DNA of 64,000 nucleotides from Mytilisepta virgata (taxonomy: Eukaryota > Mollusca > Bivalvia > Mytilida > Mytilidae). Positions 26,401-38,400 of this stretch are shown here, piece after piece. The stretch spans positions 5,952,001 to 6,016,000 of the forward strand of contig JAPWFG010000015.1 of the NCBI GenBank assembly GCA_028015205.1, read 5' to 3'. The translations under genes and the position numbers were made by a program. Each line of letters begins with the position of its first letter. The stretch's first letter is position 1. The notes beneath the pieces are model-generated. The model was not told the DNA's origin, did no database searches, and saw only the letters and a program-made list of their open reading frames with translations.

Positions 26401-29400
26401 GAGCCGGAAGTGACGTCTCCGGAAGCGGAAATGACGTCACAGGAAGTGACGTAACCGGAACCGGAAGTCACATGACCGGAACCGGAAGTACCGGAAGTAG
26501 TGGATTTTCCCGCCATTTGTTTACGGAAGTGACGTTAGTCACGTGCTAGGACCCGGATGTGTCGTCTGCGCATGTTCAGGAACCAAAAGTGGTTTTTGAG
26601 CGCATGCGCAACCGGAAGTAGGGAATTTTCGCGCCATTTTCTCATATTTTGTTTACGGGAGTGACGCAATTCACGTGCAAGGACCCGGACGTATGGTCTG
26701 CGCATGTTCAGGAACCGGAAGTACCCGGAAGTCAGGCGCATGCACAACCGGAAGTGATGGATTTTGGCGCCATTTTCTCATATTTTGTTTACGGAAGTGA
26801 CGCCAGTCACGGACCCGGAAGTGCCATGCTTGACCAGAACTCAGATTAAATTATCTCCATTTTCCTGCACTTCTCGGTCGTCTCTGGATCTTTCATCTGT
26901 CTCTAGGGTCTGATAGTCTCACTGTTATGTCGAAGTCCGAGAGTATACGAAGTACACTATTGGATTATCTCCCCTTATCCCGCTCTTTTCATCTGCGGGT
27001 GATGTTTTCTGTGAGGACCAAAGGTAGGATTGGATTATGCCCCCTTACCTGCAAGTGATGCTGTCACCAATAGATCAATGGAGGGGTGTCCTTAGCAACC
27101 GCCTTAGCAACGGCGGTCCATTTCTATGATGCACTTCGTTTCTCTTCTCTTGCTGCATCCCGCTCCTCGCTGCTCTTCTCTTGCTCCGTGCTGCTCATCG
27201 CTGCTCTTCTCTTGCTCATCGCTGCTCATCACTGCTCATTGCTGCTCATCTCTTGCTCATCACTGCACATTGCTGCTCATTTCTTCCTTATCGCTGCTCG
27301 TTGCTGCTCATCGCTGCTCATTGCTGCTCTTCTCTTGCTCATCGCTGCTCATTGCTGCTCATCTCTTGCTCCGTGCTGCTCATCGCTGCTCTTCTATTGC
27401 TCTTTGCTGCTCTTCTCTTGATCATCGCTGCTCATTGCTGCTCTTCTCTTCCTCATCGCTTCTCATTGCTGCTCATCTCTTGCTCCGTGCTGCTCATCGC
27501 TACTCAGGACCTTACTCGCGTGCTCATTTCGCTCCTGCTGCTTGTCACTGTTCGTCATCGCTGTTCATCTCTTGATCCACCCTTTTCCCGCACTTCTCGG
27601 TCGTCTCTGGATCTTTCATCGGTCTCTAGGGTCTGATACTCTCACTGTTATGTCGAAGTCCGAGAGTATACGAAGTACACTATTGGATTATCTCCCCTTA
27701 TCCCGCTCTTTTCATCTGTGGGTGATGTTTTCTGTGAGGACCGAAGGTAGGATTGGATTATGCCCCCTTACCTGCAAGTGATGCTGTCACCAATAGATCA
27801 ATGGAGGGGTGTCCTTAGCAACTGCCTTAGCAACGGCGGTCCATTTCTATGATGCACTTCGTTTCTCTTCTCTTGCTCCATCCCGCTCCTCGCTGCTCTT
27901 CTCTTGCTCCGTGCTGCTCATCGCTGCTCTTCTCTTGCTCATCGCTGCTCATCACTGCTCATTGCTGCTGATCTCTTGCTCATCACTGCTCATTGCTGCT
28001 CATTTCTTGCTCATCGCTGCTCATCGCTGCTCATCTCTTGCTCATTGCTGCTCATCTCTTGCTCTTTGCTGCTCATCGCTACTCAGGACCTTACTCGCGT
28101 GCTCATTTTGCTCCTGCTTCTTGTCACTGTTCGTCATCGCTGTTCATTTCTTGATCCACCCTTTTCCCGCACTTCTCGGTCGTCTCTGGATCTTTCATCG
28201 GTCTGTAGGGTCTGATACTCTCACTGTTATGTCGAAGTCCGAGAGTATACGAAGTACACTATTGGATTATCTCCCCTTATCCCGCTCTTTTCATCTGTGG
28301 GTGATGTTTTCTGTGAGGACCAACGGTAGGATTGGATTATGTCCCCCTACCTCCAAGTGATGCTGTCATCAATAGATCTATGGAGGCGTGTCCTTAGCAA
28401 CTGCCTTAGCAACGGCGGTCCATTTCATTGCACATCGCTGCTCTTCTCTTGCTCATCGCTGCTTATTGCTGCTCATCTCTTGCTCATCGCTGCTCACCAC
28501 TGCTCTTCTCTTGCTCATCGCTGCTCATCTCTTGCTCCGTGCTGCTCATTGCTGCTCATCTCTTGCTCTTTGCTGCTCATCGCTACTCAGGACCTTACTC
28601 GCGTGCTCATTTCGCTCCTGCTGTTTGTTGCTGTTCGTCATCGCTTATCTTCTCTTGCTCTTTGCTGCTCATCGCCACTCAGGACCTTACTCGCGTGCTC
28701 ATTTCGCTCCTGTTGCTTGTTGCTGTTCGTCATCGCTTATCTTCTCTTGCTCTTTGCTGTTCATCTCTACTCAGGACCTTACTCGGGTGCTCATTTCGCT
28801 CCTGCTGTTTGTTGATGTTCGTCATCGCTGCTATTCTCTTGCTCTTTGCTGCTCATCGCTACTCAGGACCTTACTCGCGTGCTCATTTCGCTCCTGCTAC
28901 TTGTTGATGTTCGTCATCGCTGCTATTCTCTTGCTCTTTGCTGCTCATCTCTACTCAGCACCTTACTCGCGTGCTCATTTCAGTTTTGGGGCTTCTGCTG
29001 CTAGTGGTGGTCGATTGTCGTTATTCAAAGATTGGATCTGTGCGAGAGCATCCTTACATTGAGGTCATTTGAAAGGCCACTCTGCATTTATCCAGGCTTG
29101 TGACTGGCTATCATAAGATAGGCTGCATCAATCCTCCTCAATTTTTTAAGGCCACTCTGCATTTGTCCAGGCTTGTGACTGGCTATATATATGTTTAAAC
29201 ATATATAGGCTGCATTACCCTCCTTCCTCTTTTTTTTAATTTGTTATTTTTTTATATATATTATTTCTGTTTTTTTTGTAATATGTTCCAATTCCTCCGT
29301 CACATAGAGTCATTGCTGTCTTCAGCTGGTGGTGGGTCGTAGTCGTTCAATACACGGTTAAGCAGATATTTTCGTTTTTCTACGGGATATTCCAATGATT

Positions 29401-32400
29401 CTTTTGATTCGTAGTCTTCCTCTTCTCTCAGGCGTTTAACCTTTTTCTTGATCTTTCTATGTACGGGGTCTTTATTCATGTCTTGATGCCAGGACAGACA
29501 GTCCGAGGTAATGCTTTCGTATTTCGTCTCTGTATCTGTCAAACATGTCTCTATATGCTGCCAAGCGTGCCTCGTTTTCTTCCATGCCGGCTTCGACTAG
29601 TTCGTTTACTTTCTGTGAGTATTCCGATTGATATACTTGAAATGTTCTATTCAAAATGACTTCCCATGGGGACTGTTCGCATTGCTCTTCGGAGTCTTCG
29701 TTGGATTCATGGTCACTGCTTTGTTCCGATTCCTCGTTATCGGCTTCTGTGGTGGTGCCTGAGACTGAATCACTATAGTCTGTTGAATCCTCTTCCATAC
29801 CGTGTGCATTCTTTTTTTGTTGCACTAGATTGAAGTTTCGCTTGTACTGATATCCACATATGTCACAGGTATACATTTAAGACGTCTTTCTTTCCTGGGA
29901 TTCAATAGTAGAATGAGCTCCGGTCGTCCTGCAAGTGCTTATATTAGCTAGAGGTTCCTCAACGGCTTTTTGATTCATAAACAAACGTTTGGCAAAGTAT
30001 TCGTTTCGAGATTGTTGCAGTTCAGATTTCACTTTTCTGATGAGCTCTCTATTAAATCTTGTCCACTCGTTGTCAATCCTTCTACACCCCTTGCAGACAT
30101 TCATGTTTTTGTAGAATTCCCCAAAGCTCTTGTTCATTTGACACTTTGTACATTTCTTGTTTGGATTCACTTTGCTGGGTTCTCCACTTGTGTTGTCCAG
30201 CCGTTTGGTTCTCTCCACTTTGGTTGGAAGTATTTTCCTTTTCATTTCTGGTTTTGCTTTGGTCTTTGAAAGATCCACAGGTATTAAGTATCTAGCAGGA
30301 ACCAATAAACCGAGAGGCGTTTTCGACTCCATTGATACGTGTGTGTTGTTTGACGGTCTTCAAACAACTGACAAAATTAAACATAACCTCTGATTATATT
30401 TTCGTTAAAAGCTTTCCATTGGTGTCATGGTGACGAAGATTGCTTTTTTTCTATTCATTCAGACCTCACAGTTCGCTGTTCGTTGTTCGTTGTTGTTGCT
30501 GGTGTGCCGGGGAGAAGGTGGGTTTCTCACTGTTTCGTTATAAATCACCTCTTGGTCTCGTTGAAGTTACGATGAACATCAAAGATGGCTGCCTCCATGT
30601 AACGCGGACCTGAAAGAGAGCACCCTTATGAAATAGAAGTTTTAGAGTCTTTCCGGACGGGAACGAATATTCTCGGTCTCGTTGATGTTACGATGGACAT
30701 CAAAGATGGCTGCGCCCAAGTAACGCGGACCTGAAAGAGAGCACCCTTATGAAATAGAAGTTTTAGAGTCTTTCCGGACGGGAACGAATGTTCTCGGTCT
30801 CGTTGATGTTACGATGGACATCAAAGATGGCTGCGCCCAAGTAACGCAGACCTGAAAGAGAGCACCCTAATGAAATGAAAACTTCAGAGTCTTTCCGGAC
30901 GGGAACGAACATTTACGGATTTCTGTCCTAACCCTAACTCGAGTCCTAACCCCAACCCTAACTCTAATCCTAACCCTAGTTCTAACCCTAAACCTAACTC
31001 TAACCCTAACCCTTGTCCTGCCTCTAACCATTATCGTAGGTCTGTCCCGTACTCCTACTCTAATCGCTCATACCCCACCGTCGGAGGTTCATTGGTGCGA
31101 GCGTGACAAACATGAGGCAAACAGTCACGCTTCCTTAGGTGAACCATCTCTTGCTCATCGCTGCTCATTGCTGCTCATCTCTTGCTCATCGCTGCTCACC
31201 ACTGCTCTTCTCTTGCTCATCGCTGCTCATCTCTTGCTCTGTGCTGCTCATTGCTGCTCATCTCTTGCTCTTTGCTGCTCATCGCTACTCAGGACCTTAC
31301 TCGCGTGCTCATTTCGCTCCTGCTGTTTGTTGCTGTTTGTCATCGCTTATCTTCTCTTGCTCTTTGCTGCTCATTGCTACTCAGGACCTTACTCGCGTGC
31401 TCATTTCGCTCCTATTGCTTGTTGCTGTTCGTCATCGCTTATCTTCTCTTGCTCTTTGCTGTTCATCTCTACTCAGGACCTTACTCGGGTGCTCATTTCG
31501 CTCCTCTGTTTGTTGCTGTTCGTCATCGCTGCTATTCTCTTGCTCTTTGCTGCTCATCGCTACTCAGGACCTTACTCGCGTGCTCATTTCGCTCCTGCTA
31601 CTTGTTGATGTTCGTCATCGCTGCTATTCTCTTGCTCTTTGCTGCTCATCTCTACTCAGGACCTTACTCGCGTGCTCATTTCAGTTTTGGGGCTTCTGCT
31701 GCTAGTGGTGGTCGATTGTCGTTATTCAAAGATTCGATCTGTGCGACAGCACCCTTACATTCAGTTCATTTAAAAGGCCACTTTGCATTTATCCAGGCTT
31801 GTGACTGGCTATCATAAGATAGGCTGCATCAATCCTCCTCAATTTTTTAAGGCCACTCTGCATTTGTCCAGGCTTGTGACTGGCTATATATATGTTTAAA
31901 CATATATAGGCTGCATTACCCTCCTTCCTTTTTTTTAATTTTTAATTTTTTTTATATATATTATTTCTGTTTTTTTTGTAATATGTTCCAATTCCTCCGT
32001 CACATAGAGTCATTGCTGTCTTCAGCTGGTGGTGGGTCGTAGTCGTTCAATACACGGTTAAGCAGATATTTTCGTTTTTCTACGGCATATTCCAATGATT
32101 CTTTTGATTCGTAGTCTTCCTCTTCTCTCAGGCGTTTAACCTTTTTCTTGATCTTTCTATGTACGGAGTCTTTATTCATGTCTTGATGCCAGGACAGACA
32201 GTCCGAGGTAATGCTTTCGTATTTCGTCTCTGTATCTGTCAAACATGTCTCTATATGCTGCCAAGCGTGCCTCGTTTTCTTCCATGCCGGCTTCGACTAG
32301 TTCGTTTACTTTCTGTGAGTATTCCGATTGATGTACTTGAAATGTTCTATTCAAAATGACTTCCCATGGGGACTGTTCGCATTGGTCTTCGGAGTCTTCG

Positions 32401-35400
32401 TTGGATTCATGGTCACTGCTTTGTTCCGATTCCTCGTTATCGGTTTCTGTGGTGGTGCCTGAGACTGAATCACTATAGTCTGTTGAATCCTCTTCCATAC
32501 CGTGTGCATTCTTTTTGTGTTGCACTAGGTTGAAGTTTCGCTTGGACTGATATCCACATATGTCACAGGTATACATTTAAGACGTCTTTCTTTCCTGGGA
32601 TTCAATAGTAGAATGAGCTCCGGTCGTCCTGCAAGTGTTTATATTAGCTAGAGGTTCCTCAACGGCTTTTTGACTCATAAACAAATGTTTGGCAAAGTAT
32701 TCGTTTCGAGATTGTTGCAGTTCAGATTTCACTTTTCTGATGAGCTCTATTAAGTCTTGTCCACTCGTTGTCAATCCTTCTACACCCTTTGCAGACATTC
32801 ATGTTTTTGTAGAATTCCCCAAAGCTCTTGTACATTTGACACTTTGTACATTTCTTGTTTGGATCCACTTTGCTGGGTCCTCCACTTGTGTTGTCCAGCC
32901 GTTTGGTTCTCTCACTTTGGTTGGAAGTATTTTCCTTTTCATTTCTGGTTTTGCTTTGGTCTTTGAAAGATCCACAGGTATTAAGTATCTAGCAGGAACC
33001 AATAAACCGAGAGGCGTTTTCGACTCCATTGATACGTGTGTTTTGTTTGACGGTCTTCAAACAACTGACAAAATTAAACATAACCTCTGATTATATTTTC
33101 GTTAAAAGCTTTCCATTGGTGTCATGGTGAGGTGACGAAGATTGCTTTTTTCTATTCATTCAGACCTCACAGTTCGCTGTTCGTTGTTCGTTGTTGTTGC
33201 TGGTGTGCCTGGGAGAAGGTGGGTTTCTCACTGTTTCGTTATAAATCACCTCTTGGTCTCATTGAAGTTACGATGAACATCAAAGATGGCTGCCTCCATG
33301 TAACGCGGACCTGAAAGAGAGCACCCTTATGAAATAGAAGTTTTAGAGTCTTTCCGGACGGGAACGAATATTCTCGGTCTCGTTGATGTTACGATGCTAG
33401 ATACTTAATACCTGTGGATCTTTCAAAGACCAAAGCAAAACCAGAAATGAAAAGGAAAATACTTCCAACCAAAGTGGAGAGAACCAAACGGCTGGACAAC
33501 ACAAGTGGAGGACCCAGCAAAGTGAATCCAAACAAGAAATGTACAAAGTGTCAAATGTACAAGAGCTTTGGGGAATTCTACAAAAACATGAATGTATGCA
33601 AGGGGTGTAGAAGGATTGACAGCGAGTGGACAAGACTTAATAGAGAGCTCATCAGAAAAGTGAAATCTGAATTGCAACAATCTCGAAACGAATACTTTGG
33701 CAAACGTTTGTTTATGAATCAACAAGCCGTTGAGGAACCTCTAGCTAATATAAGCACTTGCAGGACGACCGGAGCTCATTCTACTATTGAATCCCAGGAA
33801 AGAAAGACGTCTTAAATGTATACCTGTGACATATATGGATATCAGTTCAAGCGAAACTTCAACCTAGTGCAACACAAAAAGAATGCACACGGTATGGAAG
33901 AGGATTCAACAGACTATAGTGATTCAGTCTCAGACACCACCACAGAAGCCGATAACGAGGAATCGGAACAAAACAGTGACCATGAATCCAACGAAGGCTC
34001 CGAAGAGCAATGCGAACAGTCCCCATGGGAAATCATTTTGAATAGAACATTTCAAGTACATCAATCGGAATACTCACAGAAAGTAAATGAACTAGTCGAA
34101 GCCGGCATGGAAGAAAACGAGGCACGCTTGGCAGCATATAGAGACATGTTTGACACATACAGAGATGAAATACGAAAGCATTACCTCGGACTGTCTGTCC
34201 TGGCATCAAAACATGAATAAAGACCCCGTACATAGAAAGATCAAGAAAACGGCTAAACGCCTGAGAGAAGAGGAAGACTACGAATCAAAAGAATCATTGG
34301 AATATGTCGTAGAAAAACGAAAATATCTGCTTAACCGTGTATTGAACGACTACGACCCACCACCAGCTGAAGACAGCAATGACTCTATGTGACGGAGGAA
34401 TTGGAACATATTACAAAAAAAACAGAAAAAATATATATAAAAAAAATAAGAAATTAAAAAAAAGGAAGGAGGGTAATGCAGCCTATATGTGTTTAAACAT
34501 ATATATAGCCAGTCACAAGCCTGGACAAATGCAGAGTGGCCTTAAAAAATTGAGGAGGATTGATGCAGCCTATCTTATGATAGCCAGTCACAAGCCTGGA
34601 TAAATGCAGAGTGGCCTTTCAAATGGCCTGAATGTAAGGGTGCTCTCGCACAGATCCAATCTTTGAATAACGACAATCGACCACCACTAGCGGCAGAACC
34701 CCCAAAACTGAAATGAGCACGCGAGTAAGGTGCTGAGTAGAGATGAGCAGCAAAGAGCAAGAGAATAGCAGCGATGACGAACATCAACAAGTAGCAGGAG
34801 CGAAATGAGCACCCGAGTAAGGTCCTGAGTAGAGATGAGCAGCAAAGAGCAAGAGAAGATAAGCGATGACGAACAGCAACAAGCAACAGGAGCGAAATGA
34901 GCACGCGAGTAAGGTCCTGAGTAGCGATGAGCAGCAAAGAGCAGGAGAAGGTAAGCGATGACGAACAGCAACAAACAGCAGGAGCAAAATGAGCACGCGA
35001 GTAAGGTCCTGAGTAGCGATGAGCATCAAAGAGCAAGAGATGAGCAGCAATGAGCAGCACGGAGCAAGAGATGAGCAGCGATGAGCAAGAAGAGCAGTGG
35101 TGAGCAGCGATGAGCAAGAGATGAGCAGCGATGAGCAGCGATGAGCAAGAGAAGAGCAGCAATGAGCAGCGATGAGCAAGAGAAGAGCAGCAATTAGCAG
35201 CGAGGAGCAAGAGATGAGCAAGAGATGAGCAGCAATGAGCAGTGATGAGCAAGAGAAGAGCAGCGATGAGCAGCACGGAGCAAGAGAAGAGCAGCGAGGA
35301 GAGGGATGGAGCAAGAGAAGAGAAACGAAGTGAATCATAGAAATGGACCGCCGTTGGTAAGGCGGTTGCTAAGGACACCCCTCCATTGGTTACAGCATCA

Positions 35401-38400
35401 CTTGGAGGTAAGGGGAGATAATCCAATCCTACCTTTGGTCCTCACAGAAAACATCACCCACAGATGAAAAGAGCGGGATAAGGGGAGATAATCCAATAGT
35501 GTACTTCGTATACTCTCGGACTTCGACATAACAGTGAGACTATCAGACCCTAGAGACCAAAAGTGCGGGAAAAGGGTGGATCAAGAGATGAACAGCGATG
35601 ACGAACAGTGACAAGCAGCAGGAGCGAAATGAGCACGCGAGTAAGGTCCTGAGTAGCGATGAGCAGCACGGAGCAAGAGATGAGCGGCAATGAGCAGCGA
35701 TGAGCAAGAGAAGAGCAGCAATGAGCAGCGATGAGCAAGAGAAGAGCCGAAAAGAGCAAGAGATGAGCAGCAACGAGCAGCGATGAGCATGAGAAGAGCA
35801 GCAATGAGCAGCGATGAGCAGCAATGAGCAGGGATGAGCAAGAGATGAGCAGCAATGAGCAGTGATGAGCAAGAGACGAGCATAAATGAGCAGTGATGAG
35901 CAGCGATGAGCAAGAGAAGAGCAGCGATGAGCAAGAGAAGAGCAGCGATGAGCAGCACGGAGCAAGAGAAGAGCAGCGAGGAGCGGGAAGGAGCAAGAGA
36001 AGAGAAACGAAGTGCATCATAGAAATGGACCGCCGTTGCTAAGGCGGTTGCTAAGGACACCCCTCCATTGATCTATTGGTGACAGCATCACTTGCAGGTA
36101 AGGGGGCATAATCCAATCCTACCTTTGGTCCTCACAGAAAACATCACCCGCAGATGAAAAGAGCGGGATAAGGGGAGATAATCCAATAGTGTACTTCGTA
36201 TACTCTCGGACTTCGACATAACAGTGAGACTATCAGACCCTAGAGACCGATGAAAGATCCAGAGACGACCGAGAAGTGCAGGAAAATGGAGATAATTCAA
36301 TCTGAGTTCTGGTCAAGCATGGCACTTCCGGGTCCGTGACTGGCGTCACTTCCGTAAACAAAATATGAGAAAATGGCGCCAAAATCCATCACTTCCGGTT
36401 GTGCATGCGCCTGACTTCTGGGTACTTCCGGTTCCTGAACATGCGCAGACCATACGTCCGGGTCCTGGCTCGTGACTTGCGTCACTTCCGTAAACAAAAT
36501 ATGAGAAAATAGCGCGAAAATTCCCTACTTTCGGTTGCGCATGCGCGCAAAAACCACTTTTGGTTCCTGAACATGCGGAGACGACACATCCGGGTCCTAG
36601 CACGTGACTAACGTCACTTCCGTAAACAAATGGCGGGAAAATCCACTACTTCCGGTTGGTCATGCGCGGAAATCACTCCCGGTACTTCCGGTTCCGGTTA
36701 CGTCACTTCCTGTGACGTCATTTCCGCTTCCGGTTACGTCACTTCCGGCTCCTCCTCGCTCCTCTAACACACCCCACCACCTCAAATGCTAACTGAACTG
36801 TGCGCATATACTACTGACGTCACACACACAACAGATAAGCTGGCAGTCGAAGATGCGTCCGTAGCGAATTAAACCCAAGAGCCAAATTTATATGGCCATA
36901 TGGTGGAATATTTTGTCTCAGAGGTGAAAAGTGAAAATATCTCATATGCGCAAGTATGCTTTACTGGATACAAAACAACGTCAGATATGAAATTGTTTTC
37001 ATGTCTATTCATCTAAGGTAAAAATATATAAAAATAATATGATATGGATTTTTTCATATCAGACCCCATTTCAACCTTCGGCACATATCGGTTTCATCGA
37101 GCTAAAGCTCTCGGGCTGATATGAGCGTCTCAGGTTGAAATAGGGTGTGAGATGAAAAAAGCCATGTAATATTCTAAATTTACACATATATTATTTATGT
37201 GATTTTGTCACTCCAAAGTTTTCTATGTAAAACATTAAGTATACAAGTTTAATCGCCATATCTTTGTAAATGTTTATCTGTTTATCATTATAGATACACC
37301 ACTTTTGATTGTACCTGGTTTAGTCTTTGTTGGAGTCGGTGGGGTGGCCATTTTATTGTTAAATATTAAGGTACGCATAAGTACGATAAATATTAAAGAA
37401 CAGTAGAAGAAAATTCTCTTTGTTTTAATTGTTTTGGATTTTAAAACATCATTATATCTTTAACAGATTGTCCAACACTTTGATCTCAAGCACTGCTGAT
37501 GAGTTGTCAGTCAACGAAATGGCCATAGGGTGCATCAAATTTATTTCGGTATTTTGTGATATGTCTCATAACTACCACTGGGTCCATGTCACTGCTGGTG
37601 GACTGTAACTCCCAGCCACTATCAGCCCAGTAGCCAGAATTTTTGTTCTGGAATGATTCATTACTAAAATGCCTCAAAATTCGACAAAATTATAAGAAAT
37701 TTCTAATGCTCTTCCTGCTGATGCAGAGGTATCCCTTAGCTGAGTTTGGATTCCTGTTTGTTTTAATTGTTTTGGATTTTAATGGTTGTGCTTATTAATT
37801 CATCGTTATATCTTTAACCGGTTTTCCAAAACACTTTGATCTCAAGTAACTGATACCAGCCAGAGTAATTACTTAGATTTAATGTCAATTATAGATTCTC
37901 AGCAGAAACCTAAATGGCATAAACTGTATCAAGTTTCATGTTAAACTACACGATGCATAATCTATGGTTTTTTTACAATGTATAGGTGGGTGAATAAAAT
38001 GCTGTCTGTTATACATCAGTGTTTTCTCTTAACAGCATACACAAGCTTTAATTTTCTTATTCTGTTTGGAATTTATTCTTACTGGAAATAAATGTTATGT
38101 TATTGTTGAAAAAATATTTCGCACAGGTTTCATTGTTTCTGCCGTTCGGTACTGGACTGTATTTTGCAGCACTGAATGGTGCTATGGATTCATCAGTGAT
38201 CACCTTCAGAATGGTAAAGGTAAATATTAATTATACTAGACATTGAACCCGCGCGAGCGCGGGAAAATAAGCTTTTTTTGTGGTGGCCATATTGACTATA
38301 AAAATTTGTTGCGGCCATGCCATTCATGGAACAGGAATTCAATATGGATGATGTGGCAGGCTTCCATAAACTTTCCTGTCAAGTAGGTGGTATCAACTGA

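Larger units (their letters stand above)
26338..36815. mobile_element. Polinton-type giant inverted-repeat element 2 (10.5 kb)
   Basis: The ends AGTAGTATATGCGCAC and GTGCGCATATACTACT are each flanked by GACGTC (26332-26337 and 36816-36821). The six-base duplication and AGTAGT start match Polinton 1, though GACGTC is palindromic and could be an extension of the repeat. No integrase, polymerase or ATPase is present. The left arm (26338 to about 30400) recurs inverted as the right arm (36815 to 33397). A second, direct copy of the inner arm lies at 31140-33396. It carries three copies of a three-frame gene module, satellites and a telomere-like tract. It is probably non-autonomous, mobilised by an intact Polinton. 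Confidence 0.8.

Noticed and set aside
27086..29062. Several overlapping frames of 100-224 residues rich in Leu, Ser, Cys, His
   Set aside because: Stop-free reading in three phases comes from the C/T-rich satellite; no domain or conservation between phases. The same applies to frames at 31139-31817 and 34575-36060.
29970..30393. Plus-strand frames opposite ORF-A
   Set aside because: Antisense shadows; composition (Phe, Cys, Ser rich) is the complement of a lysine-rich coding strand, and the same occurs at 32689-33090 and 33397-33725.
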